Source: Aralia elata
Lineage: Eukaryota; Streptophyta; Magnoliopsida; Apiales; Araliaceae
DNA: 64,000 nucleotides
NCBI GenBank assembly: GCA_034770075.1
Contig: JAVJAP010000041.1
Coordinates: forward strand, 62,001 to 126,000
Direction of reading: 5' to 3'
Shown here: piece by piece, positions 45,229 to 57,078 of the stretch
Layout of the letters: every line of letters begins with the position of its first letter
How positions within the stretch are numbered: position 1 is the stretch's first letter
Made by a program: the position numbers and the translations under genes
The notes under the pieces: generated by a model
What the model was told of the DNA's origin: nothing
What the model saw: only the letters and a program-made list of their open reading frames with translations
Database searches by the model: none

Positions 45229-46305
45229 CCCAGTAAATAGGAATACAAGCACCACATACACTTAAGATAGAAAATATTGTGCAGTTAAAGAAAGGTATTG
45301 AAATAAATTACAAAGGTATCCCTTGGCTGCCTGCTAGAATTTGCCTGGTTTTACAACCAAAAAAAGACGATAGGTAGGTAAAAAACTCGCGATACTAAAC
45401 TTGTTGGTTGGGCTATGTTTGACTTCAATAGGCACATTTTTACAGAACTATTGTTTTGTCTCTACCAAATCTATCATGTAAATGCACTTTGTATATATGT
45501 AGCCCTAAGATATTGTGATCTTTAAAAACATACATACAGACATTATTCATCCAACTGTAAACAAATAACATGATATAAGCAAAGTACAAAATAGAGTTGC
45601 TTAATTTTACTTTCCGTCGGGGTTCTAAAGGGTAGATCAAATTCTTCATACAGAGTGCCCCTATATTGAACTTTCTCTGAGTTTTTTGGCAGGTTGTTCC
45701 CCTTGTGGTTTTTATACCACACTTGAACGGATTGTGTATAGGTTTTCTACAATATTTACTGACATTATCAGTAAATAATTGGGGCATCATTTGCTAGGAA
45801 GTTTTGTGTTTTGTAAAATTGCCAATGGCATCCAGGTTGAGGTTCAATAAGCTCATTTCTTGGCCAAATATGCCCTATAAGAAGTGTATTTTTAATATTA
45901 GTCAATTTTATTTTCTTATTGGTTCTAAAATAGAGTAAATATGTTTTTTACTGGGAAAATAGAAAAATTAAAGATGGTGCATGTGGTTTATAGACCAAAT
46001 CTGTTATTTAAGATTTCATCTGGGGACAGAACTGTTGTCTATGAATTTTGGTGCATCTCAGCAATGTGGATTCTCGTTCTGCCTTGTAATCTACCCAGCA
46101 TTCTATAAGTTTGCCTCTTTCTCCACTATGACTAGTGAAACCCTAAAAAAATTTCTGAGGTGTAACTTCCTGTTTTTCACACAAGAGTATAATTTCACAT
46201 ATTATTGGAATATGTTTCGGAAAAAAAAAAAGAGTTTATTTTTGTGGTAATTTAAAATTACATTGTCCTCAACTGTATAATTACAATTTCTATTGATATA
46301 ACAAC
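45229..46305. other. 3' flank of the protease gene
   Basis: Begins with the protease 3' UTR (AATAAA at 45302). The rest is AT-rich with no recognised gene; ORFs at 45440-45790 and 45981-46250 have no family features. Confidence 0.5.
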
Positions 46306-49300
46306 TACCCTGTAGATAATCATAATAATATTCATCACCCCACTAGTTTTTAAAGTAACAGTCAGTGTCCCTCTAGTTTACAATATGTAAAATTCATTAC
46401 TTCTAGTGTGGTTGACAAACTAATATTTACAAATATTTTTAATATAATGTCAAATACACCCTTCAATTATAATGTTTAATATATCTACAAAATATAAATA
46501 TATATATTATCATTTTCATTTAACTTGATTTAATAAATTAAATTATGAACTTGTGCAATAAATAACATAAATTTTAAAAAATAACAAATATTCATTTTAT
46601 TAAGAAAATAAATTCTTACACTTTTTGCTAATTAAATTCCTCAAATATTAGAATTTACGTAATATAAATTCAAACATAATTTTTTCTAATTAAAAAGTAA
46701 AATTTTAATATCCATAAAAAATGCAAATTAACACAAAAAAAATTATAATTATTTTTGTTGAATATTAAAATTTACGTAAAACAAACTTAGACAAAATTTG
46801 TTACAGAACGAATCTTATAATTCATATAAAAAGTATTAAAAATTATGTTAATTATTTTTCTCAAATATTAAATTAAACATAAGTCACATTTAAGCATAAT
46901 TATTTATAGTAAAAATGACAAATATTGTTACTCAAAAAAAGAAAAAATATATTAAAAGAAAAATATTTTTATAAGATAAAAGTAGTAATAAATATTATTA
47001 TATTTTCTTTTATTCAACATTGCACAAGACAACACCAACTATATACTAAAAAATTTAATCAAAATCATAAACATCCCATATTTTGACATATACTCAAGAA
47101 AATTTAATACATGAAAATCATAATATATGACTAAGAATTCAAATAATAATTTTTGTTATTAAACACCAAAAACTAAATTATCAACATACTCAATTCACTC
47201 TAATTAGAACAGTTTCATTAATAATTTAATTTAAAATTCTTAATATTTGTATCATTTATCCATAAATGTGTTAATTGAACTAAATTAGTTTTTTTTATAA
47301 GTTAACAACAATTTGAATGAGATGATCTTAGTTACAAATAAAACTATAATTAAAATGTATTGTGTGACGCCCCCAAATCCGGGTTACCTTAACCTCGAAT
47401 CTAGTGCATCACTATGCAACTCATACACATACTATTAACAACTAATTGCGGAATAATAGAAATATTTACATTGATATAACATCAATACTCTCGTCCCAAG
47501 TCTCGATACCAATACAAATACCTGACATAACAAATTACACAATGGCTAATACCTAAGTCTGAATACACGACATAATTTAATACATAATCTCTAAACGAGT
47601 CTTAAAACATAGCATAATCATAACATAGTAGGACAAAGCTAATCCGTAGCTTTGCCTTTATCCTTTCCCGAGCTCTCACCTCTATGGGTAACCACCGAAA
47701 TGTTTTAAGGAAAGCAAGGGTGAGCAACAAGTTTGCCCAGCAAGTATAACAATAAAGATAATGCATGATCAAAAGTAAGACTTCTCAAGTTTTAATACAA
47801 ATCTTTACTATTACTGATGAGTCACTATGGACTGGATGAATATCAAATGAATTCAAGGATTTTCAAATTGTTTCAATTGCAGGAATCACTGAGTGGCCAC
47901 CATGGCACTTACCTTTTATTAGAATTAACAATATTACACTATTAACTCCAAACAACAAATACAGGCACAATAGGTGATCAGCCTAAAATACCCAGTGTTA
48001 TGCATAAGCCTCAAACGTTCTACTTACGCGCGTGTCGGTTCCCCGACTAAAAATATATTTTTCCCTACTATGAGGGTTGTTCATCTCTGCAAAGAATCTG
48101 CACCAAAACAATTGGTTTGGATAGCTTTCTAAATCATGGACACTAGTCTAGCCGAATCAAATGACATTGACACTCTTCGTAAACAGTTCATGCATAATGT
48201 GAACTTAAAAGCTTTAACAGTTTATGTCAATAACACATCTTGAACGCTTGTGCAAATATGAAAGATTTGCATAAGTATGGAATTCACACAATAATATATG
48301 TATTGCGCAAATATGAACTTTGAACATTAAATAGCATTCGTAAGAATATAATCGAATGAAGTTGATAAGCTTGCCTAGCACGAGGATTAGACAAGGATTA
48401 GAAAACTTGCTCAATACACCACATTGGTGTGCTTTAGGAAAATATAGAACATTTGTGCAATACCAACTTAAACAAGAATTAGAAAATCTGCACAATATAC
48501 GTCTTTTGTATAAGATAAGGAACTTGCATTCAATATAGTAAATGAATGAAGTTAGAGAACTTGCCCAACACAAGGGTTAGACAAGGGTTTAAGAAGAACT
48601 TGCCTTAAGCGCTGCTACTATTTGACGTTAATCGTCCTCAAATAGGTCCTACGCATTTAAACACATATTCAAATACCAATTAGTCTCACAATAAACACCA
48701 AACATAGGCTTACATTAATGAACACATTATAATCATTACGAACATTGATTGCCACTACGTTTACCCATATGCTTCATGTATTACTGCTTAAGAGGCTCAT
48801 ATACACTTGCCTCAAACTTCAGTTCTCAAAAGAAACAACTTGGCGACTCTGCAGCACAGCGCGGCCGCGCTGCTTTTTGGCCTGGGAGTAGCGCGGTCGC
48901 GCTACTCCTCCTGTAGCAAATTTCTAGTTTATTTCTTACTCTAACCAACCTCTAGATGCTTGGGGTCATTCTCACATTATACTAACATGCCATACATATG
49001 CTTTGGGGTATTTATAACATGCTAGGTCTATGTAAACATGCATCAAATCAATAAGACAAAGCAGCACAACTTATCGTTTCTGCAGACCAGCGCGGTCGCG
49101 CTGGTTTTAAGCTTGGGAGTGGCGCGACCGCGCCACTCTGCATCCAGGGAGTTTAAAGTTTCCTGCTTCTGCAGAAACTTAGCACAAAAATTCGATTTCT
49201 CCCTCTTTGCTTCATAAACCTTATACAAGCAATACACATGACTTAAAAACATGTTTCTATTACTCCACCATGCATTATAACATCATTTCAACAATTAATC

Positions 49301-50845
49301 ATAATTAGTTCTCATGATCTTTAGAGAAATCATTCTCTTGGACATTAAACCAAATAGTTGGTGGGCATGGCTTACAAACTCATATTGAAGTAGAGTTTAA
49401 TTATACTCTAGTCCAGATTTCCAAATGAAATCATTACCCAAAACTTCATAACACGTTATAGGCCTACACAAACAAGTACACAACCAACCATAAACTAAAT
49501 TTTCATCAAACTACCTAAATTGTCCAAAACAGTCCACAATGTCCAACAGTCCATTCTTGATTCCTTATGCATAGGTTTTGAATCTCATTCATTGATCCGC
49601 TTTCATTGATTATTAACAAGGTTTTACAAGGTTTTACAAGGTTAACAACATTCGTATATGCTTATGAACTAACTCAACATTTCCAGCAATATAAACCTCC
49701 ACAGAACAATCAATATCAAACTGAAAAATTGAAGCAACAAGGAAAGTGAGCTAGGCTCCATGACACTAACCTCTTGAAGCAACTTCGAGGACGAAAATGG
49801 GATTGGTACTCAGCTGCTACACCCCTTCTTCTTCTTCCTTCAAACCACCCGTACTCCAACTCTCACAACTCTCTCTCAATTTCCAGATTCTAACTTAGCA
49901 ACAATGAACAAAGAAATGCATGAATGGCAAGGGAGGAGTATATATAGAAGAAACGAGCTGAGCTTCATGGGTGAGTGAAGAAGGAACATGCATGACCAGC
50001 TCCCTATACATGGGAGGCTGGAATTTGCCTCTCCCATGTACGGGTAGTCCCCCTCTCCTTCTCCCCAATTGTTCCATGCTCCCTTTTCCTCTCCCAAATG
50101 TTCCATGCTTGCTTTTGCTCTTCCAAATGTGGAATTGTTGCTTCCCAAATGTTCTTGATTCTCCTTGTTCCTTCTCCTCCCATTCTTCCACCCGTATACT
50201 CCTTCTCCATTCAATTGCAGCTGATGATTTAACCCATTTCCCTCATGGGTCATGAGTTAGGTCATGGGTCGGGTCGCGGGTCATGGGTTCGAGCCACCCT
50301 TAAGTAATTTGGGACTTCTAATTAAATCCCAGTTTGGCTAAAATAAAATCCAACACTTGGATTATTAATCCATCACATTAACACCATGACAAAAATTAGA
50401 AAATTCGAAATAAACGAAAAAGACATTTTTGGGGCGAATAGTGCCCGCGCGAATAGTAACCCACGAATGAAATTTTAACGATATTTCTCCGAAATCTTTT
50501 GAATAAGTCCTACCAAATAACAACACTTAATATCATTGCAAACACATAATCTAGGTTATTAAATAACCTTTAAGCACATCACACAAAATAATATTAATAA
50601 AAATTCATTCATTAAATAATAATTATAAGCGTATTTTACAAAGTCATGCAAAATTCACGGTCGTTACATATTGTATTGAAATAAGATAATTTTGTCATTA
50701 AAAGTATATATATTATTCTTGAATTAAAATTTGATAACATACAAGGATAAATATGTAACTTTATCTATTTAGTTAACTCTAAAAACTGTTACTTCAAAAA
50801 CTAGAGGGAATGTGAGTGTTATTATGATTGTCTAGATGGGGTGTC
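46306..50845. mobile_element. Possible old TIR element containing the solo LTR
   Basis: About 58 bases at 46306-46365 are an imperfect inverted match to 50785-50845, both around AATCATAATAA and CTAGTTTTT-AAGTAACAG. Without the nested LTR the element would be about 1.2 kb and AT-rich. 46600-46870 has internal repeats around AATATTAGAATTTACGTAA. No transposase or clean target duplication is visible, so this is tentative. Confidence 0.4.
47363..50668 (-). repeat. Solo LTR of a large gypsy-type element, TSD TATTG
   Basis: 3,306 bp with ends TGTGACGCCCCC and GGTCGTTACA, and exact TATTG duplications at 47358-47362 and 50669-50673. No internal gag or pol and no second LTR, so it is a solo LTR left by recombination. 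Minus orientation is favoured: the minus strand starts TGTAACGACC, and a TATATATA box (49939-49946) is followed by a leader-like sequence. The length and ends recall Tekay/Del chromoviruses, though no domain confirms this. ORFs at 49876-50255 on both strands are spurious. It carries four GC-rich near-palindromes (48858-48903, 49089-49134). Confidence 0.85.
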
Positions 50846-51535
50846 ACTGTATTTTACTCTAAATTAAATGTTAAATGTTTAGTGAGTTTAGGTGTAAACA
50901 TGAAATAAAAATGGAGAAATAGTATATATGTTGATAAATGTAATGAAGTTGGATTACGACCAACGTAGAAGTTTATGTAATAAGATATACTTCTTATGGG
51001 CTCTGTTCTCGAAATGATAACTAAAGGTACAAATTTTTGTATTCACAAAAGAATGAGATAAAATACATAAAATGAATGATAACTAAGTCATTTAGTGGGG
51101 TTCATTATATAAAAAAGTAAAAGTACTCATCATTTTATATAATTTTGCGGAGTCACTAGTGATACATTTGGAATTATTTTACTCTTTTTTCTAATTTTAC
51201 TTTTCATAATATGAGTGCAAATTATACTTTGTTCATCTTTTTTGATATAAAAAAGAGTAATAAATTAAAATAGAGTCATTCTTAATTTTTATTTATCTTA
51301 TATACCCTATACATCACAATTATAATTTAGTTGAAAATTTACATAATATATAGTCATAAAAATATATTCAATTTATTCCGCTTTATAAATGAGACTGGTT
51401 TTGTAAACACAGGGAATATAATGTAATGGTGATTCAAGATTCAAGACTCAAGAACAAGAACTATAGGCTATAGCTCTAATTTCTCAATAGTCATTAAGAA
51501 GAATTTTGCAATGGAATTATTTATTTATTTATTTA

Positions 51536-51566
<31 letters not shown>

Positions 51567-51713
51567 GCTTGAAAGTCATGGAATGATCCTAACCCCGTAT
51601 CTAATTATGGGCATGTGGATCAAGATCAATGTTTGGGTCCCATTGGACCAGTAGCATGTGGACCACTCTTAAGGTGACATATGTCTTGATAGTTGTAGGT
51701 AAGTTCCAGAATG

Positions 51714-51822
51714 CCACGTGGGACAGCCAACGGGAGACATGTGGCGGAGAGCATACTATAATAAAAGTATAAATTGACCAATAAATCTGATCTTGAATGA
51801 TTTGGAGTACGATATTCACGTG
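51714..51822. promoter_or_regulatory. G-box/ABRE-like sites
   Basis: Perfect palindromic CCACGTGG at 51714-51721 and CACGTG at 51817-51822, with related ACATGTGGC near 51738. TATAAATT follows near 51769. bZIP and bHLH factors bind such boxes. No gene is seen nearby, so a regulatory role is only a possibility. Confidence 0.35.
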
Positions 51823-52105
51823 AAGGATTAGGATCATCATAGGAAGAGAAGATGGTCATGTGGCACATAATTATCATGGGAGCATCTTCTTATTTTTGCC
51901 ATCAATTCTTGCACTACTAGTGTATTTTCTGAGTTTTAAAATTGACGGAAAAAGAGAATAAATAATTTTTTTTAAAAATTTGGCTATTTTTATTACCAAA
52001 ATTTTTATTTTAAAAATAAAATGGATATATATGAACAGAATTTATAACGGGGTTTCGAAAATAAATAATTTATACTGAGTTGTATGTAAATGAATAATTA
52101 AATAA

Positions 52106-52346
52106 TACTATCTCTGTTCCAAATTATAAGATTAATATTGATTTTTCAAATATTAATTTCAAATATTTTCAAACTCAAAATTGGCATGATTCATTTAAAT
52201 TTTGAAAACAATAAATCTTATGACTTGTAGTACTTTTTAGATAGTTTATGATATTCATAATTGTAATAACAAAAACTAAATAAATTTATGTCAATTTTGA
52301 GTTTAAAAAGTCAATATTAATTTTATAATTTAAAACGGAGGGAATA
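52106..52346. mobile_element. Stowaway-like MITE
   Basis: The left end TACTATCTCTGTTCCAAATT mirrors the right end AATTTAAAACGGAGGGAATA. Internal GATTAATATTGA and TCAATATTAATT also pair. 241 bp, TA ends, no coding capacity. Confidence 0.8.
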
Positions 52347-52972
52347 TAAACAATTTTTTTATAATTTCTATTATACTTTCTACAATAAAAAAATATACAA
52401 TAAATATAAAGATAAAATAGTAATTTAAATGTAACGTTTATTTTTTTCCCTCTCTTTATAAACTCAGTAAAAACATAAATAGGCAAAAAAAAAACCTTAC
52501 AAAATTTCTATTCTTTTTCATTTTCCTTGAACTTAATTTAAGTTTGTTATTTTTTTTTCTTTTTCGTTCAAAACTTAAAAACATACAACACAAGTATCAT
52601 AAAAAAAAATAAACATATTGTCTGAATCAACCAACATGCCAAAGGAATGTTTAATCTTCCTCTCTCAAACCTCCTCCATCATATTTCCTCCCCTTTGGTC
52701 ATTTGAGGGAAATCTAACTCTCTTCAAAGGTAAGATAGGTTAGAAGGTAAATTTCACTATTATGAGGTAAGGTGAATTTGGAACTCAGAAAACTTGATAG
52801 AAACAAAAAGAAAAGGAATAAAATTTAAAAAATTAGTTGATTTTTTTTAACCTTTTATTATATTATATTTTGATGTTTTTATTGGTATTATATTTTTTAA
52901 GATATAGATAGTTCCAAATGACAAATGTAGCCTTACAAGATGAGGGTTTTTTTTCTCATGTTCAAAAAAAAG

Positions 52973-53575
52973 AGATCAGAATTAATATCATTACTGTTAA
53001 TAGTATCTTCAGTTATAAATTAATGGATGAATAGTGTTTTCTTCCGTCTTTAATGAAAAAAATAAATGAAGGAAAAGAAAAGAAAATAAATGAAGAATAA
53101 TTGGGATAGTTTTCTCTCCTCTTATCTCAGAGTTAATATTTTTTTTCCTATTGTTCGGGAATTGAGACGAAAAGAAAAAAAATTTAAAAAAAATAGATCA
53201 GAATTAATATCATTACTATTAATAGTATCTTCGGTTATAATTTAATGGATGAACTTATTGTGAACTCTCGGAGTCAAAATTTCATATGGGTGGAGAAGAT
53301 GTAAATTCGTTATGAATCGATGTGTGCTATATGATGCTTGCGCTACCTTACAGATCACTTGCTACTACATTATGATAAAAATAGGCACTTTTATTTTTAG
53401 AAATAAAGGGAAAGAAAATAAAAAATAGTGTTTCTCTTTTGTCTTTAATGAAAAAATAAATAAATAAAGGAAAAGAAAAGAAATGAAGAATAATTGGGAT
53501 AGTTTTCTCTCCTCTTATCTCGGAGATAACATTTTTTTCTTGTTGTTCGGGAGTTGAGAAGAAAAGAATAAATTT
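52973..53575. repeat. Local tandem duplication, second copy with 172 bp extra
   Basis: Copy 1 starts at 52973 and copy 2 at 53195 with AGATCAGAATTAATATCATT; both contain GAATAATTGGGATAGTTTTC. Copy 2 has about 172 additional bases at 53254-53425 between blocks that are contiguous in copy 1. Confidence 0.82.
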
Positions 53576-54840
53576 ATTTTTTTTGCATATTTATTAATAT
53601 ACCATTAATAAATATACAGTTTGTAGAGTTACTGAGGTTTGTACTTTAATATTTCAAAGGTATTTATGTATACCCAAAAAAAAATCGGCTAAAAATAATG
53701 CAAAATTTAAAAAGAATGCCATTAGAACAAAGCCACAGTAGCATCTGACATTTAAACCATTTAAGATGACAAATTCCTATCAAATCATGTTTAATTTTAA
53801 AAACAACATATCCACATAAAATAATTCCCATTTCAAATTTTTTGCAACATTCAAATGGATTCTAGTGAAATCAATAATTCATTCTTTTCTCTTTTTTCTC
53901 TGTATCCAAGATTCTTAACTCTCTCTTTTTTTCTTTTTTAAAAACTCCCTTTTTTGGAGAATACAATATAATTTCATAATCAAATACATCATCAAGAACC
54001 AATTAAATCTTACTAAAGGAGAAAAAAATAAACGCACAACCAAACAAATTTCGCATAAAGAGGACACAAGATTCCCATATTGGGAAATACAATATAATTT
54101 CGTTATAGATTTGAGGAGAATTCTTTTATTTATGGAGAGACCTTTCTCTAAATCTTTTTTTTTGTTTTCGATTGCTTAGTAATAATTTATTCTTCCTTCT
54201 TGTGGAGTTTATTTTTCTTTCTTGTGGAGTTTATTTTTTCATTTATGATATTTATTTTCTCCATAAGACGATTGTTTCTTTTCTTTTTATGAGAGGGTTC
54301 ATTATCTTCTTTTGTGAAATTTTGATTCTCCATTTTGGGAATTATTTATTCGCTTGTGAGAATTTTCTAATGTGATTAAGATAGATTGTTCAATTTGGGT
54401 ATACCATTATTGTAGCGGTTTGTTCTTCCCTTACTCGGGTTGAAGAATTACTCAAATCTAGATATTCTATTATTATTTTTGGAATATAACTATTTTTCAA
54501 GAATATATGAATGTTCATTAGTTGTTGTTACGATTAACATGCTTCTTGATTATCTATTATCATGTGAAAGAATTAGCGTTCCAATTATTCTTATTGTAAT
54601 ATTTTTGTCTTTTGTAGCAAATTACAATCTTAAAATATTTCAATCTTTCAAACTATTTGCTCACAAAAAAAAAACAGAAAGAAAGGAAAAAAGGTAGAGT
54701 CAATCAAACATCAAATCTTTGTGAATTTTAAAATTGGAATTTTTTTTTTTGAAAGCCCCACTTTTTGGGAATATATAAGATAATTTCATAATCAAGTACA
54801 TCATCACTATTGTCGCTGAGATCTTAGCCTAATGGTTACG

Positions 54841-54990
54841 ATTGAGATCTTAGCCTAGTAGTTAAAACTAAGGTATTGTGACTTTTAGGTCTTAGGTTTG
54901 ATTCTCACTTTGAGTAAATTTATTTATTTCTTTATGTGAAGTTTTGTTTCCTATTTATGTGTTTTGTTTCTTATTTATGTGAGACTTGTT
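54841..54990 (+). mobile_element. SINE-like sequence, plus orientation
   Basis: A tRNA-type internal promoter is suggested by an A-box-like TAGCCTAGTAGTTA (54851) and a B-box-like GGTTTGATTCTC (54895-54906), followed by T-rich TTATTTATTTCTTTATGTG. A partial duplicate of the head, GAGATCTTAGCCTAATGGTT, precedes it. It is homologous to the inverted copy at 55000-55075. Confidence 0.55.
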
Positions 54991-54999
54991 TGTGAGTTT

Positions 55000-55075
55000 A
55001 TTTCACTCGAAATAAGAATCGAGCGTAAAACTTAAATGTCACACTACCTCAGTCTTAACCACTATGTTAAGACCT
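55000..55075 (-). mobile_element. SINE-like sequence, minus orientation
   Basis: On the minus strand TAACATAGTGGTTAAGACTG (A-box side) is followed by GCTCGATTCTTATTTCGAGT (B-box side), matching the plus-strand copy just upstream. The two copies are in inverted orientation, less than 100 bases apart. Confidence 0.55.
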
Positions 55076-56343
55076 GGTTGACTAAATTGGATTTGTTCAA
55101 TGCATAACTCTTCTAGTTTAGTCATACTTTACTTCAAAATTTGAAATTGTTAAATATAGAAGGAAACCAAATTTGAACTTAGCTGATATTCAACCTCCCA
55201 AAATAATGTTAATAAAAATGCAAGAAAAAGTGTAGCTTTCTCTCACAATAGAAAAGTTTTTGACCCAAAAAGTACAACGATAACCAACGATCAATAAACC
55301 CTAATTGATATATATTACCTGTAATTAAAAATGGAGACGAAGAAGCTGTCACATGGGTGAAAATAAATTAAATTTGGTTAAAAATTCAGTAGTAAAGTTG
55401 ATATTTGAAAGTATTGTTATATCAAGTTTTCTCTTTTTTTTACTGTACAAGGTCACATGTTCGATTTTACCTCTCTTACAAGATTTCATAATTAATCAGG
55501 TTACAAGTTCAATTTTATCTCTCAACAGAAATTAGAAGATTTCATAATTAAATCTCAACAGAAGTTAGAAGATTTCATAATTAAGATAGTAAGTTTCCCC
55601 TAGTCTCTTCCGCAAATTCCCCTTTAAGTTGTAGGAAGAGTTTTAATAGAATAGGTTTAGAAAAAGCAAAAAAAAATCTCCTCCCCAAATCTTTTCAATT
55701 TTAAGGAAAAAAACTTTGGATTAAAAATGTAGCATTTTTTCTCTATTTAATTTTTCTAACCTAAAAAATTCAATACACCTATTTAATTTCATTTTTTCTC
55801 TCTATTTTTTTTAAAAAAATTCTCTCATATTTGAAATTCCAAATAAAAGTGTAAAAAATAAACTCTTAAATTTTTATTGAATATTTCCTTTTTAAATTTA
55901 TTTAATTTTCAAGTTGTACGATTAAGATATATTTATTTATAGAGAACTAATATTTTTATATTTATTTTTGATACTTTTACGTATTTCTTTCGAACATAAA
56001 ATAAATTTTATATTTATATAATTATATAAAAATATCAAAAATATACGCAGAAATATTGATCCTGCTCGTATATTTAGGGGACAATCAAAAATCGAAATTG
56101 AAAGTCAGGAAACACCCAAAAGGCCCACCACCCATCATTTCTTCCGGTACGCACACATGACATGATTACATTATGTTCATACATATCTTGATTCCTGCGT
56201 GCATTCCTTTTCTATTTCTGTAAGCACCCCAACCATTTTTGCCCCCAAAAAGAAATAAAAGGAAAAGGGGCGAAATCAAACACTTCTTTAAGGAGAAAAC
56301 TGGTTTTTGCCGTTCCCTCTGGGGAGAGATCTTCAGATTTAAG

Positions 56344-57069
56344 GTAAGGGTTTCCATTCTCATTTTTTGTATTTTATTGGGTTTAAATTTGTCTGTTTTT
56401 TGATTAGGGTGGGTTTTTGTGAATTCAGATTATACCCATTTTGCCTGTTGATTGGAATATCTATGTTCTCATTTTTTGTATTTTATTTGTATTTTATTGA
56501 GTTTAAATTTGTCTGCTTTTTTTTGGTACGGGGTGGATTTGTGTGAATTTAGATTATAAGCGGCAGCTATTTCTTTCCAATATCTGTTTTCTCCGGCAAT
56601 TGCTCTGCTTGTTGATTGGAATATCTGGAGTATTCAATTCTGCTATTAGATGCAATCCTTTTTGGGGTTTCTTGTTGAATTATAGTTACAAATTTGGGAT
56701 TTTGTATGGTATCATATTTTTATCTTTCAATTTTTGAACTTTTGAAGTGCCAAGGATTTGTTGGGTTCTAATGCAAGTGCTATTGTATTTTATTTTCATG
56801 TCTCTGATTCGAGAGATTTTTATATGTACTCTGTATATACTAAAAGATAGAGGTGTTACCACCACCAACCTTCTTCCCTATTTTATTGAAAATAAAATTA
56901 TTTTAAACATGAAATATGATATTTTTCTGGGTTTGAGGTTTTTCTTGAAATTTGTTTTGTAAGGAGTTTTTGATGATCTCTTGGAAGAATTAGAAGAGAG
57001 GCCCTCCAGGAAGCATAGGATGGGTGAAGGTTTGACAAATTCTTACTTGTGGAGTTATTTTTAATGCAG
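56344..57069 (+). other. 5' UTR intron of the WD40 gene
   Basis: A donor TTTAAG|GTAAGG near 56343 and acceptor TTAATGCAG|G at 57069 bracket 726 T-rich bases, ending nine bases before the ATG at 57079. The non-coding first exon would lie at about 56100-56343. The phrase CTCATTTTTTGTATTTTATT occurs twice in it. There is no transcript evidence here. Confidence 0.6.
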
Positions 57070-57078
57070 GATTAGGGG

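Larger units (their letters stand above)
50846..56090. other. AT-rich intergenic region
   Basis: No supported gene. It holds a TTTA/TTA microsatellite (51518-51567), a less AT-rich island with G-boxes (51590-51890), a MITE, a local duplication (52973-53575) and a SINE-like pair. The phrase ATAATTTCATAATCAA recurs near 53965 and 54780 with a related copy near 54090, a sign of an eroded dispersed repeat. A 31-base tandem duplication around GAAGATTTCATAATTAA lies at 55520-55585. Confidence 0.6.

Noticed and set aside
49876..50255. Overlapping ORFs on both strands of about 95-125 codons
   Set aside because: They lie in the U3 region of a solo LTR, in several frames at once, with no family features.
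55430..55510. Third SINE from B-box-like CATGTTCGATTTTAC
   Set aside because: No convincing A-box at the right distance.
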